Positions 28,359 to 36,325 of a DNA stretch of 64,000 nucleotides are shown one piece after another. Location: positions 1 to 64,000 of the forward strand of contig JABSOM010000013.1 in assembly GCA_013215945.1 (NCBI GenBank). The letters are read 5' to 3'. The notes beneath the pieces were generated by a model. That model ran no database searches and had not been told where the DNA came from. It was given only the letters and a program-made list of their open reading frames with translations. The first letter of the stretch is position 1; each line of letters starts with the position of its first letter. The position numbers and the translations under genes are program-made. This DNA comes from Campylobacteraceae bacterium. Lineage in GTDB: Bacteria; Campylobacterota; Campylobacteria; Campylobacterales; Arcobacteraceae.

Positions 28359-29480
28359 ATGAAAAACACAAATAAATGGATATGGCAAGATAAGAACTAT
28401 CCAAATTTTTCTTATGATGAAAATAAACTGCAAAAAATATTACTTGATATAAAATATTATCAAGGTTTATTAAATGGTGTATATCAAAATATAAATAAAA
28501 AAGATTTAGCCCTTGCAAAACTTGAAGTCTTAACAACTGAAGCACTTGATACCTCTGCAATAGAAGGTGAGATTCTAAATCGTGCTTCTGTACGATCATC
28601 GATATCTAATAAACTAGGAATCCAAACAGACACTGCTGATAAATCAGATAAAAGAAGTGATGGATTAATAGATATTTTATTGGATGCAACAATAAATAAT
28701 GAAAAAGAATTTACACTTGAACGCTTATTTGGTTGGCACAATGCATTATTCCCAGAAGGATATAATTCAATAACAAAAATAAATATTGCAACTTTTAGAG
28801 GAAATGAAGATATGCAAATAGTCTCAGGAGCTATTGGAAAAGAAAAAATACATTATATTGCACCGCCAAGAGATATTTTAAAAAAAGAAATGGAAGTTTT
28901 TTTAAAATGGTTAAATGATGATTCAAATACATCTCTAATAAAAGCTGCAATTGCACATCTATGGTTTGTAATTATTCATCCTTTAGATGATGGGAATGGA
29001 AGAATAACAAGAGCTATTACAGACATGATATTGGCTAAAGAATCAAAAGATACCAATAAAATGTATTCTGTTTCAAATGCTATTAAAAATGATAGAAAAA
29101 ACTATTATGAGGTCTTAGAAAAAACAACTACAGGAAATACTGATATCACTCTTTGGTTAGAGTGGTTTTTAAATACCATTCTAACGTCATTAAAAAATTC
29201 TAAAGATAATATCTCTTATGTATTACAAAAAACAAAGTTTTGGGACAAACACAGAGAAACACTTTTAAATGAACGACAAATAAAAGTCTTAAATAAACTC
29301 TTAGATATAGGAGTCAATAATTACGAAGGTGGCATAAATACAAGAAAATATGCAGCTATTACAAAAATAAGTAAAATTACAGCAGCAAGAGATATTAAAG
29401 ACTTAGTACAAAAAAAATGTTTACTTCAAAAAGAAGATACAGCAGGTAGAAATATTTCTTATTCTGTTTTTATAGATTAG
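28359..29480 (+). CDS. Fic-family protein (DUF4172-Fic-wHTH), probable AMP transferase
   Basis: 373 residues. The N-terminal DUF4172-like region starts WIWQDKNYPNFSYD. The inhibitory motif TSAIEGE (65-71) matches [S/T]xxxE[G/N], in which Glu69 blocks ATP. The Fic core motif is HPLDDGNGR with catalytic His207, flanked by helices of the usual fold. The C-terminal part (about 305-373) is a winged helix with YAAITKISKITAARDIKDLVQKKCLLQKE. Such proteins transfer AMP to a target Ser/Thr/Tyr and may bind their own promoter. The strong inverted repeat just upstream fits autoregulation. Target unknown. Confidence 0.92.
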   Translation: MKNTNKWIWQDKNYPNFSYDENKLQKILLDIKYYQGLLNGVYQNINKKDLALAKLEVLTTEALDTSAIEGEILNRASVRSSISNKLGIQTDTADKSDKRSDGLIDILLDATINNEKEFTLERLFGWHNALFPEGYNSITKINIATFRGNEDMQIVSGAIGKEKIHYIAPPRDILKKEMEVFLKWLNDDSNTSLIKAAIAHLWFVIIHPLDDGNGRITRAITDMILAKESKDTNKMYSVSNAIKNDRKNYYEVLEKTTTGNTDITLWLEWFLNTILTSLKNSKDNISYVLQKTKFWDKHRETLLNERQIKVLNKLLDIGVNNYEGGINTRKYAAITKISKITAARDIKDLVQKKCLLQKEDTAGRNISYSVFID

Positions 29481-29519
29481 CAATAAAACAAGTCACTAAC
29501 TACTATTTATCAGAGGTTT

Positions 29520-29873
29520 TAATATGCTCTTATTTTTTAAAATAACTTAATAAAGGTGCCAGTCCTCTTTATTTCTAGTATATCATGCAGATACGACGAT
29601 ACTAAATTATTTGATATGTAAACACTAAATTATTGACTATTTTAAAAGCTCATACAAAGTAACCTTTGCGTTTTTTCTTTTTGTCTGCAAGCAGGATTTA
29701 GTCACTTCGTTTCGGCATCTTAATTGTCAGAAAAAGAAACATGTAATCCTACTTGTAGGTAAAAAGAAACAAGAGACGAAATGAGAAAGTCCTTAGGGTT
29801 CCTAAATATTTTTATTTGTTTGACTCGCCTGAGGAAACTACTCTTGTGCTTGCACTCTCTGTGAGAAAATGTG
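29520..29873. other. Noncoding accessory spacer with repeat family B
   Basis: Contains repeat copy 29641-29738 and no supported gene. Sequence downstream of the repeat (AAGTCCTTAGGGTTCCT and on) has no coding signal I can support. Confidence 0.5.
29641..29738. repeat. Direct repeat family B, copy 1
   Basis: TTTAAAAGCTCATACAAAGT and GTCTGCAAGCAGGATTTAGT and the following CACTTCGTTTCGGCATCTTA are nearly identical to 30310-30444. Copy 2 contains an extra diverged 40-bp unit. Confidence 0.88.
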
Positions 29874-30125
29874 CTAAAGAGCACATTTCTTTAGCTCCTC
29901 CTTGATTTTTTCACAAAGGCTAGCTCCTATGTCTATATTTTCACTTTGAGGAAGAAGACTAGTTAGACCATTTTTTTTATGATACACGTTAATTGTAAAC
30001 CTCTTGCCATTTTGATTCAAGTGATACGCTTTGGATGTAGTACCACTTGAGCTTTCAATAATTGCATATTTTTCTAGTGTTTCTTCAATCTTATCACTAT
30101 CAATATTAATGTCTTTAAAGTTCAT
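29874..30125 (-). CDS. Small protein of unknown function, weakly RnlA-N-like
   Basis: 83 residues, ATG start. IDSDKIEETLEKYAIIESSS and FTINVYHKKNGLTSLLPQ suggest a small alpha/beta fold. The pattern of a beta strand with INVY-K/NGxTS and then GENIDIGASLCEKI-like helix resembles the N-terminal TBP-like domain of RnlA-type RNase toxins, which are about 350 residues. If so, it is a stand-alone or truncated piece, and no RnlB antitoxin gene is adjacent. The ribosome-binding site AAGGGGA lies in an 8-bp hairpin (30129-30146). Weak assignment. Confidence 0.5.
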   Translation of the reverse strand: MNFKDINIDSDKIEETLEKYAIIESSSGTTSKAYHLNQNGKRFTINVYHKKNGLTSLLPQSENIDIGASLCEKIKEELKKCAL

Positions 30126-30128
30126 ATT

Positions 30129-30146
30129 TCCCCTTATTTAAGGGGA
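30129..30146 (-). promoter_or_regulatory. Hairpin covering ribosome-binding site of the 83-residue gene
   Basis: On the minus strand TCCCCTTA-AA-TAAGGGGA can fold back on itself and contains the AAGGGGA ribosome-binding site, 4 nt before ATG. Could limit translation or act as an operator. Confidence 0.5.
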
Positions 30147-30309
30147 GTATACTAAAAGCAATATAAAAAGCCATTTAAGTATACCTTCACTACTTTTTTT
30201 TAAAAATAAAGGAGACAGTTAAGAATGGCACCTTTAATTTATTTACTTAAAGAATTAAAATATAATCTACTTGTTTCAAAATGTACAAAACTAACTTACG
30301 ACTTTTATT

Positions 30310-30444
30310 TTTAAAAGCTCATACAAAGTAACCTTTGCGCTTTTTGGTCTGCATGCAGAATTTAGTCATTGCATTCCAGCATCTTTTTGTCTGCAAGCAG
30401 GATTTAGTCACTTCGTTTCGGCATCTTAATTGTCAGAAAAAGAA
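30310..30444. repeat. Direct repeat family B, copy 2 (with internal tandem unit)
   Basis: Matches 29641-29738. It also contains two tandem versions of a 40-bp unit: GTCTGCATGCAGAATTTAGT and GTCTGCAAGCAGGATTTAGT, each ending in a GCATCT block. Unlike simple transposon ends, no transposase is nearby. Confidence 0.85.
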
Positions 30445-30463
30445 AAAGTAAGGAGCGGATAGC

Positions 30464-30600
30464 TTTAGCTTTACATGAGCTCTAAAAACCAGCCATAAAA
30501 ATAGTTCGTAAAATATAATATAGATTAAATAAAAGGGATGTTTGTTTAAAAAAGTATTTGTATGAATTTTGATTTTATTAAATAAAAAGAAGAAACTTTG
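30464..30600. repeat. Direct repeat family A, copy 2
   Basis: Matches 27283-27402 with small indels and ends in AGAAACTTTG, running directly into the attL core. Confidence 0.8.
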
Positions 30601-30611
30601 GAGGGCCACCC
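30594..30611. other. attL of the tRNA-Cys integrative element
   Basis: AACTTTGGAGG-GCCACCC matches the 3' end of tRNA-Cys at 45342-45360 (AACTTTGGAGGAGCCACCC), apart from one missing base. This marks the left boundary of the 14.8-kb element whose integrase gene lies next to the tRNA. Confidence 0.8.
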
Positions 30612-30675
30612 TCTACAGTACTCTTAGCTTTAAATATCTATAAGTAGGTAGTTTAGTAAAATACTATTTAATCTA

Positions 30676-30697
30676 ACCACCCAATTTACCACCCATT
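30676..30697. repeat. Integrase arm-site-like repeat, left end
   Basis: ACCACCCAATTTACCACCCA plus TT matches 45215-45236 at 19 of 22 positions in the same orientation. It contains two copies of the CCACCC box that recurs as GGGTGG near the integrase gene. Confidence 0.7.
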
Positions 30698-30794
30698 ATT
30701 ATAAAGTGTATGTCATTTGAATAGCTATTAATTTATATCAGTATATCTATAATCTTTATATTTGTAAGCTTATTTACAATTAAAAACGACTTTC

Positions 30795-31115
30795 TTATTT
30801 TCGAAAAGTAATACCATTTTTAAATTCTTTTGGACAAGGTAGAACATCACAACAAGATAAATCAATTTTAACACTAACCGTATCATTAATTTTAGCCGAG
30901 CATAAGTCTTTATTTTTTGATTGACCTCTAAACTCAACATTACTAATATTTAAAACTAATTTACATTCATTATTGTTTATTACTGTTGAATTTATAATTA
31001 ATCCATCAAAGGTATCCGATTTTGATTTAGTTAATAAATTTGTTACACCCCATGAAAAACATTTCCCAAACGAAAAAGAAACAAGAATTAAAGAAAGAAT
31101 AAGTATTTTTATCAT
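30795..31115 (-). CDS. Small secreted Cys-containing protein, unknown function
   Basis: 106 residues. Signal peptide about 1-17 (LILSLILVSFSFG) and cleavage before KCFSW. The mature part has six Cys (CFSW, NECKL, DLCS, CCDV, PCPKE), suggesting disulfide bonds in the periplasm, and beta-strand-like patterns. First gene inside the left end of the element. No family recognised; it may be cargo. Confidence 0.7.
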   Translation of the reverse strand: MIKILILSLILVSFSFGKCFSWGVTNLLTKSKSDTFDGLIINSTVINNNECKLVLNISNVEFRGQSKNKDLCSAKINDTVSVKIDLSCCDVLPCPKEFKNGITFRK

Positions 31116-31194
31116 TTTAGGCCTTTATGTAAATATACAATTATTTACTTAGCTGTTAAAGTCTTCCTATAATATTACCATTATTTACAATCCT

Positions 31195-31446
31195 TCATGT
31201 TAATAAACCTTTATCTTTTAAAAGCTGCAACCTTTTTAATCTTGCTCTCTTTTCAATACTAGGATGTATTAGATTCACAATAGTATAAGACAGTTCATTC
31301 GTAGACTTATCTATAATAATACTAAAAGCTGTATTCTCATTTTCAGATATATTTTCTAATTGCATTGTATCTTTGTCTAATAAATATACTCCTACCTCAG
31401 CAGGAGCTAAATTATAAAAATCTATTGTTTCTTCTAAATGAATCAT
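31195..31446 (-). CDS. Small hypothetical protein of the integrative element
   Basis: 83 residues, preceded by an AAGGGG ribosome-binding site that overlaps the end of the upstream gene. Acidic N-terminal half; basic helix SIEKRARLKRLQLLKDKG near the C-terminus. Last of four tightly packed small genes (32092 down to 31195). No family recognised. Confidence 0.68.
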   Translation of the reverse strand: MIHLEETIDFYNLAPAEVGVYLLDKDTMQLENISENENTAFSIIIDKSTNELSYTIVNLIHPSIEKRARLKRLQLLKDKGLLT

Positions 31447-31447
31447 A

Positions 31448-31660
31448 TCAAACCCCTTCTGCTATATCTGCTAATTTATGATAACTTTCACTCGTCATAC
31501 TTTCTATTACACTTAGAAGCTCTCCTATCTCTTCATAACATAGATTCTCTTTGAGATATGTAGTTTGTAAAGCCAAACGTATTGATTTAACAAGACAGTT
31601 AACTCTATGTATTCCTATTGCTTCTTTTCCTATTATACTTTCTAAGTCTGCTTTACCCAT
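31448..31660 (-). CDS. Small hypothetical protein of the integrative element
   Basis: 70 residues, all-helical by pattern, with an AAAGGAAACATT ribosome-binding site. It begins 10 bp after the WYL_2-like gene and ends 1 bp before the next start, so the four genes are one operon. No family recognised. Confidence 0.68.
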   Translation of the reverse strand: MGKADLESIIGKEAIGIHRVNCLVKSIRLALQTTYLKENLCYEEIGELLSVIESMTSESYHKLADIAEGV

Positions 31661-31670
31661 AATGTTTCCT

Positions 31671-31940
31671 TTATACTATTTGATAGTTAGTACCATTCGT
31701 TTTTAATGAAATGATAGTTTCAAGATTAATCATTCGATACCCCTTGTTTAACATGTCATATACAGTTACTAAACTGTTTTTATAACTTGCACCACTTTTT
31801 CCACCTTTAAGATTCTTTTGTACACCTAACCTTGCTATCATAGTTCTAAGGCTTCCATCTTTTTTAATAAAGGAACAAGAAAAAATCTTACCGTTCGTAT
31901 CTCTTATTACTTCATCTGTTTTAAATCTTGATAGTTCCAT
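31671..31940 (-). CDS. WYL_2/Sm-like SH3-fold phage-type small protein
   Basis: 89 residues from the ATG at 31940 (AGGAG 5 nt upstream); the frame also opens with GTG at 31946, too close to the ribosome-binding site. FSCSFIKKDGSLRTMIARLGV, then LVTVYDMLNKGYRMINLETI, matches the small Sm-like WYL_2/DUF2693 proteins common in phages (KkDGxxRxMxxRxGV ... VYDxxxxGYRxInL). Function unknown. Second gene of the leftward operon. Confidence 0.72.
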   Translation of the reverse strand: MELSRFKTDEVIRDTNGKIFSCSFIKKDGSLRTMIARLGVQKNLKGGKSGASYKNSLVTVYDMLNKGYRMINLETIISLKTNGTNYQIV

Positions 31941-31951
31941 AAGCACTCCTT

Positions 31952-32092
31952 TTAGTTTATTGCTTCTAAGTAATCATCAAATGCTAATTCAAAACTTCCT
32001 AACTGTTCCGCCATGTCTAAGATGTCATTTAAATCTTCTTTTGAGATTTGCTCTTGTATTTTTAAGAATGGTTTGTAAGTTGATATTTCCAT
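31952..32092 (-). CDS. 46-residue acidic small protein
   Basis: Short gene with ribosome-binding site AAGGATAATTAG before ATG. The sequence starts MEISTYKPFLKIQEQ and contains EDLNDILDMAEQLGSFE, an acidic helical peptide. It is the first gene of the leftward operon and starts directly beside the divergent promoter with three operator-like repeats. Unknown function; reminiscent of small phage accessory proteins. Confidence 0.65.
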   Translation of the reverse strand: MEISTYKPFLKIQEQISKEDLNDILDMAEQLGSFELAFDDYLEAIN

Positions 32093-32131
32093 CTAATTAT
32101 CCTTAAATGATATTTTATGTAGTTATTTTAG

Positions 32132-32204
32132 CATTAAATGCAAATCATGTCAAGTCTTTAATTGCATTTAATGTTAATATTTATAAAATTAATTGCATTT
32201 AATG
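32132..32204. promoter_or_regulatory. Three-copy operator in divergent promoter region
   Basis: TTGCATTTAATG occurs at 32162-32173 and 32193-32204 (31 bp apart, three helical turns) and inverted at 32132-32143. The sites lie between the leftward small-gene operon and the HTH gene at 32240, as in phage-type genetic switches. Confidence 0.78.
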
Positions 32205-32239
32205 ATAATAATTGATATAATTTAAAAAAGGAATGATAT

Positions 32240-32464
32240 ATGGAATATGAAACATTTAATAAAACTCTCAAAGAATACGGATTAAACTTAAAACAGTTCT
32301 CCGAATTATCAGGCTCAAAATATAGTACTTGTAGTAAATGGGGAAAAGATGGAAGACCTGTAAGTGATTGGGTAGAAAGTTGGTTAAAGCTATATATCAA
32401 AAGTAAAGATATGGATAAGATAATTGAAGCTGTGGTGCCTCATATAAAAAAATTAAATGAGTGA
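32240..32464 (+). CDS. Small Cro/C1-like helix-turn-helix protein
   Basis: 74 residues with an AAAGGAATGATAT ribosome-binding site. LNLKQFSELSGSKYSTCSKWGKDG is a compact HTH in which the second helix carries the recognition residues, followed by VSDWVESWLKLYIKS. It sits next to the three-copy operator and probably regulates the divergent promoters of the element. A startless paralogue lies at 33546. Its stop overlaps the next gene by 8 bp. Confidence 0.82.
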   Translation: MEYETFNKTLKEYGLNLKQFSELSGSKYSTCSKWGKDGRPVSDWVESWLKLYIKSKDMDKIIEAVVPHIKKLNE

Positions 32465-32780
32465 GTTTAAAGGGCAATGCTTTAAAGCCTCATTAAGTAA
32501 GTTTGTTGAGATTTTAGAAAATAAAATTCCAGCAATTTTAGTACATGCAAATATCAAAACTAATATGGGAACTATAGGTCACGCATGGATTGAATGTAAC
32601 AATACTGTTGTTGATATGACCTTATCTGAAAATGATAGGCTAATTGATATAAACAAATACTATGATTCAATGGAAGTACTAAAAATAAAAAAATATTCTA
32701 AAATTGAAGTACAAGACTTATTGAAAAGATTTGGGAATAAAGTATATTGGGAAGATTGGCTAATATTTACTTCGAAATAA
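32457..32780 (+). CDS. Small protein with putative Cys-His-Asp triad
   Basis: 107 residues. It begins inside the end of the HTH gene, so is translationally coupled. C8 (GQCFKAS), H42 (GTIGHAWIEC) and D53 (TVVDMT) are placed as in transglutaminase/papain-like folds, where GHAWVE and VxD precede the catalytic His and Asp. A peptidase or amidase-type function is inferred only from this spacing. It may act on its HTH partner, but that is speculative. Confidence 0.6.
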   Translation: MSEFKGQCFKASLSKFVEILENKIPAILVHANIKTNMGTIGHAWIECNNTVVDMTLSENDRLIDINKYYDSMEVLKIKKYSKIEVQDLLKRFGNKVYWEDWLIFTSK

Positions 32781-33029
32781 TATACCAAATATTTTTGGTT
32801 TCATAATGTAACAATTTATTTTAAATTCATAAGAAGAGATCCTTTTCATATTTTTTCGCTTTAACCTCTATTAACCGAAACAAAATGATATTGCTTTATT
32901 AAAAAAATAGGTTAAAACGAAATAAAATGTATAACAATAAAATTAATATGTGCTATACAAAATTAACATTTCTCATTTGCATCTAATTCTTTATTCCCTT
33001 ATACTTTATCAAAACACTAAAGGACTAAT

Positions 33030-33545
33030 ATGAATAAAGATACTGATACAGATACAGATACAGATTACCAACAACGTTTAGAAAAAGTAGAATATATAAC
33101 AAAAGAATTAACTTCACTAAGAAAAAAAACATTAATCAGCTGCAAGGATAAATTCCCAGATTTAAAATATAAAACATATTCAGGATTGTGCTCAGGAATA
33201 AAAGCTAATAATGTAGATAAAAAAATCATTATGTTTACTAAAAAAAATATTGATTATATTAATCAAAAAAAAGAAGAAATTGTTTCTTTACAAGAAGAAG
33301 TTGTTGTGATACTTGATGAGATTAGTAAAGAATACAGAAAGAGAGTAACTAAACTTGATCCTTTAATAGATATTATTCCCAAAGATACATATCCAAAATT
33401 TAGTGACTGTGACATTTACCCTAAAAGACAATCATGTAATCATGGCTCTACAGAAAACAGTGATTGGGATAGATGTGAATTTATGAAATATGACAATTCA
33501 AAATCAATTTATGATTCTAATAGATGGGAATGTATTTATATATAA
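33030..33545 (+). CDS. Hypothetical coiled-coil protein with DTDTDT repeat N-terminus
   Basis: 171 residues. The N-terminus encodes MNKDTDTDTDTDY from a run of GATACA-type hexanucleotides. A coiled coil covers about 15-115; the C-terminal part has four Cys (SDCDIYP, QSCNH, DRCEF, WECIYI) that might bind metal. No family recognised. It has an AAAGGACTAAT ribosome-binding site. The HTH remnant follows in the same frame after the stop. Confidence 0.6.
   Translation: MNKDTDTDTDTDYQQRLEKVEYITKELTSLRKKTLISCKDKFPDLKYKTYSGLCSGIKANNVDKKIIMFTKKNIDYINQKKEEIVSLQEEVVVILDEISKEYRKRVTKLDPLIDIIPKDTYPKFSDCDIYPKRQSCNHGSTENSDWDRCEFMKYDNSKSIYDSNRWECIYI
33033..33064. repeat. Short tandem repeat (GATACA-type) at gene start
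   Basis: About five tandem 6-bp units of GATACT/GATACA encode Asp-Thr repeats at the start of the 171-residue protein. Slippage would add or remove DT pairs in frame. Confidence 0.7.
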
Positions 33546-33758
33546 AAAGAGAATTTTGATTTAACATTAAAAGAAGTTGGATTATCAAAACAAGACTTTG
33601 CTAACTTAACAAGTGTTGCTTATAGTACTATTGGAAATTGGAACGATGAAAAAAAACCTATCCCTGGTTGGGTAGAATCTTGGTTAACGCTATATATTAA
33701 AAGTAAAGATATAGATATAGATAAAATTGTCGAAGCAGTGAAGCCTCATATTAATTAA
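33546..33758 (+). pseudogene. Startless second copy of the small HTH protein
   Basis: The frame reads KENFDLTLKEVGLSKQDFAN, then STIGNWNDEKKPIPGWVESW and LTLYIKSKD, clearly paralogous to the protein at 32240. It lacks ATG/GTG/TTG at the right place and comes directly after the in-frame stop of the preceding gene. The missing part is only about three residues. Either a decayed copy, or initiated from an unusual codon or by readthrough. Confidence 0.72.
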
Positions 33759-33825
33759 GGTAATTAGTAAGCATAAAAATAGGCAGAGGGGTTAGTATCT
33801 GCCTACGGATGTTTTATCTATATAA

Positions 33826-34512
33826 TTAAGATATGTATAGCTTTTCACTTAGTAGCTTATTGAGCCACTCTAGTTCTTCAACAGTAGTATCGTATAATTT
33901 TTTTAATTTTTTTTCCTCATCAAGATATGAAGGGGCAGTATTTGGTAATTTATTTATTTTATCCTGTGTATCAACTAAATAAGTAATACGGTCAGAAAAA
34001 GATTTAATTTTATCATGATACTCAATTTCAATGAATTGTCTTAAGCTAAGTATTTCTTCAGAGAATTTTGTTAAGTCATCTAAGTTCTTCTGGGTAGCAT
34101 TAAATAATGGAGATGCATTATTTCTTGTCGATGTCTTACATAGTTCAACTTTTTTTAAATAAGGTAAAATTTTTGGATGTAAGTCTCTTTTCTTGTTTTC
34201 TTTTTCAATTCTATTTGTATTTAGGATGTATTTAATCATTGATGCAGTTGCAAGAAGTGCAGCAAGTCCAACTAAAATATCACTAATCGTAAAATTACAT
34301 GTGCTTGTAGACGCTGTAGAACATATTGAAATATTTACTAAACCAATAGTTAGGGCTAATACCACTAATATCGATAGTATGACTAAAACTATATTAATAA
34401 AGATAGTAGAATCTTTTTCATATTTAATTAGGATCCCAACAATCACTCCCCCAAAAGAAAAAATAATTAAAGTGAATAGTAGTTCAATAAGTGATAATGT
34501 ATACGACGGCAT
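33826..34512 (-). CDS. Two- to three-helix membrane protein with cytosolic coiled coil
   Basis: 228 residues. Hydrophobic segments at about 8-30, 37-60 and 74-92 precede a charged helical C-terminus (about 100-228) with a probable coiled coil. The ribosome-binding site is AAAGGACTTGC. No family recognised. Similar layout (membrane N-terminus, helical cytosolic part) to the genes at 36326 and 37495, which makes this a recurring cargo type in the element. Confidence 0.65.
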   Translation of the reverse strand: MPSYTLSLIELLFTLIIFSFGGVIVGILIKYEKDSTIFINIVLVILSILVVLALTIGLVNISICSTASTSTCNFTISDILVGLAALLATASMIKYILNTNRIEKENKKRDLHPKILPYLKKVELCKTSTRNNASPLFNATQKNLDDLTKFSEEILSLRQFIEIEYHDKIKSFSDRITYLVDTQDKINKLPNTAPSYLDEEKKLKKLYDTTVEELEWLNKLLSEKLYIS

Positions 34513-34846
34513 GCAAGTCCTTTTATTTAGTTATGAAACAATAACAAAATATCAATTAAACAGCAGTCAAAAGATTCCCCGACTTTTCGGGAGAACTTTT
34601 ATATATTTAAAATATGACTCGCTAAAAGATGTGCTCAATTATGAGCGTATCTTTTACGACGAATAAAAATGTGAAGCGTGAAACTTTGGGGATTACTCTA
34701 AAAAAGGCAAAGCCCACCAATTGGGGTTATGTCCAAAATGGACATCGTTAACTTAAACAGTTTTATGGGTAGTACTATTTAATGTAGTTACTTTTTACCC
34801 TTCTAAGAGTATTAGCCTATATGTATAATACCATCTTAAGGTACTA
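34513..34846. other. Spacer with short hairpins
   Basis: No gene seen. Hairpins CCCGA-CTTT-TCGGG (near 34578) and ATGTCCA-AAA-TGGACAT (34729-34745) lie downstream of the PIN gene on the minus strand and may be its transcription stop. Confidence 0.4.
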
Positions 34847-35905
34847 CTAGAAGTCTTCGTCATATTCATATGAAGTATCTACAATAGAATCATCATCTAA
34901 ATAAAATTCAAATTCATTTTCACTATATTCAATCTCCTCTATGTCAAACTCATCATTATCAATAGTTAAAGCTATATCACATGAAATGCTTGCATCAAAT
35001 TCTACTACAGATGTGCAAAGACTTGAATAGTCTTTATTGTCCTCCCTATCATATATTATGGAATCAGGGTCAGCATAAGTAGCACTTAGAGTAAAGCTTA
35101 TTAGCAAGTCTGCATGTAGTCGAATTTCATATCCAGATGCATACTCTTCATAGCTTGTAATATTCAGATTTTTAAGAACTACATTACTTATAACCTCCTC
35201 AGTAACTTCTACATCATGGATAGAATCGTAACTAAATAATACAAATCTATCATTGTTCTTTATGTAAGTAATGATTTCTTCTTTTATTTTATTTTTGGAA
35301 ACTTCAAATAAACGTGTAAGTGGTAAATCTGGATTTTCAATTAGGTAACTTGTTATTTCACTAATTTGTGCAAAGTTTTTCACTTCACTATCTGCATGAT
35401 ACTCACTAAAGCTTTTATCTTTGGAAACTGTTAATATAGTTTTTGAAGGATTTTTATTGCTATATTTGTCTATTGTTAATAAGATAATTGCATCGGGGAA
35501 CTCATCTTTTTTTTGCTCTGTGAATGGAGCTTTTTTTAAAAAGTATAGGCTCGTTAATTCCTTAATTTCGTAATCCGATTCTATTATTTCAACATCATTC
35601 GTGTTTATGAAAGTATAAAAATCTTCTGTCAGTTTTGTAATAAGAGTTTCAATAAAGCCATGTTTTCCTCTTGATATATCCAAAGAGGCAAAAGCAATGT
35701 CAAAGACTGCTTTCTTTATCCCCTTTAATGGGTCTTCTATATTTGCTCTTATCCTCTTTTGTACTTCATTTTCTACAACATCTGTAATTTTTAATTCAAT
35801 CTCATCTTCTTCACAACGTTTTAAGAAATCCTGCATGTGTTTTGAGTTATATGAAAATTTTGCATTCTCAAAGATATTTGTATCTAAAAATATTACTGTA
35901 GCCAT
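34847..35905 (-). CDS. PIN-domain protein, putative RNase (DUF4935-like)
   Basis: 352 residues from the ATG at 35905, chosen because AAGGAT lies 8 nt upstream and the PIN fold begins immediately: ATVIFLDTNIFENAKF has the first catalytic Asp. Further acidic residues are in ITDVVENEVQ and KKDEFPDAIILLTID (about 130-150). The C-terminal 150 residues are beta-rich and very acidic (IEEIEYSENEFEFYLDDDS). PIN domains cleave RNA with a divalent metal. No antitoxin gene is next to it. Possibly a defence nuclease carried by the element. Confidence 0.8.
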   Translation of the reverse strand: MATVIFLDTNIFENAKFSYNSKHMQDFLKRCEEDEIELKITDVVENEVQKRIRANIEDPLKGIKKAVFDIAFASLDISRGKHGFIETLITKLTEDFYTFINTNDVEIIESDYEIKELTSLYFLKKAPFTEQKKDEFPDAIILLTIDKYSNKNPSKTILTVSKDKSFSEYHADSEVKNFAQISEITSYLIENPDLPLTRLFEVSKNKIKEEIITYIKNNDRFVLFSYDSIHDVEVTEEVISNVVLKNLNITSYEEYASGYEIRLHADLLISFTLSATYADPDSIIYDREDNKDYSSLCTSVVEFDASISCDIALTIDNDEFDIEEIEYSENEFEFYLDDDSIVDTSYEYDEDF

Positions 35906-36325
35906 TGAAGTATTATCCTTGAAGTTAATCATTATTTTATCTATTATATAAGTTATATTCTATATCTTAAATTAAACAAACATCATAAGATGAGTCAATA
36001 TACGTTTTAACGATAACTTTGTCTTCTCAGCTATTTAAATACGTTTGTGTATTAGTTTTATACTTAACTCTGTTTATATGGGAGTGTCCAATTTTAGGCT
36101 GTCCTTAAAACTAAAGGGTGAATTGATTTAGTTCTCCCTAAAAGTTGGGGGATCTTTTTGTTTCTCTTTTAAGGAAATAAAAACTATAACTTACACGATA
36201 CAAGTTTCATGTAGTGTACATGCTTTCCCGATTTGAAATCAGTAAACTCTTTTTTAAAATACAAGTAAGTGAAAAGTAGGACTAAACTATTGTTGTTGTA
36301 TTATTCTTTATTAACAATTTAAAGG
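35906..36325. other. Noncoding spacer
   Basis: Nothing beyond a region with short G/C-rich islands in AT-rich DNA; the divergent promoters of the PIN gene and the gene at 36326 must lie here. Confidence 0.4.

Larger units (their letters stand above)
30146..30794. other. Noncoding stretch with repeat copies and the left island boundary
   Basis: No supported gene. It holds repeat B copy 2 (30310-30444), repeat A copy 2 (30464-30600), attL (30594-30611) and an integrase arm-site-like repeat (30676-30697). Confidence 0.6.

Noticed and set aside
28312..28741. Minus-strand frames opposite fic
   Set aside because: Antisense to the well-supported Fic gene; no family features.
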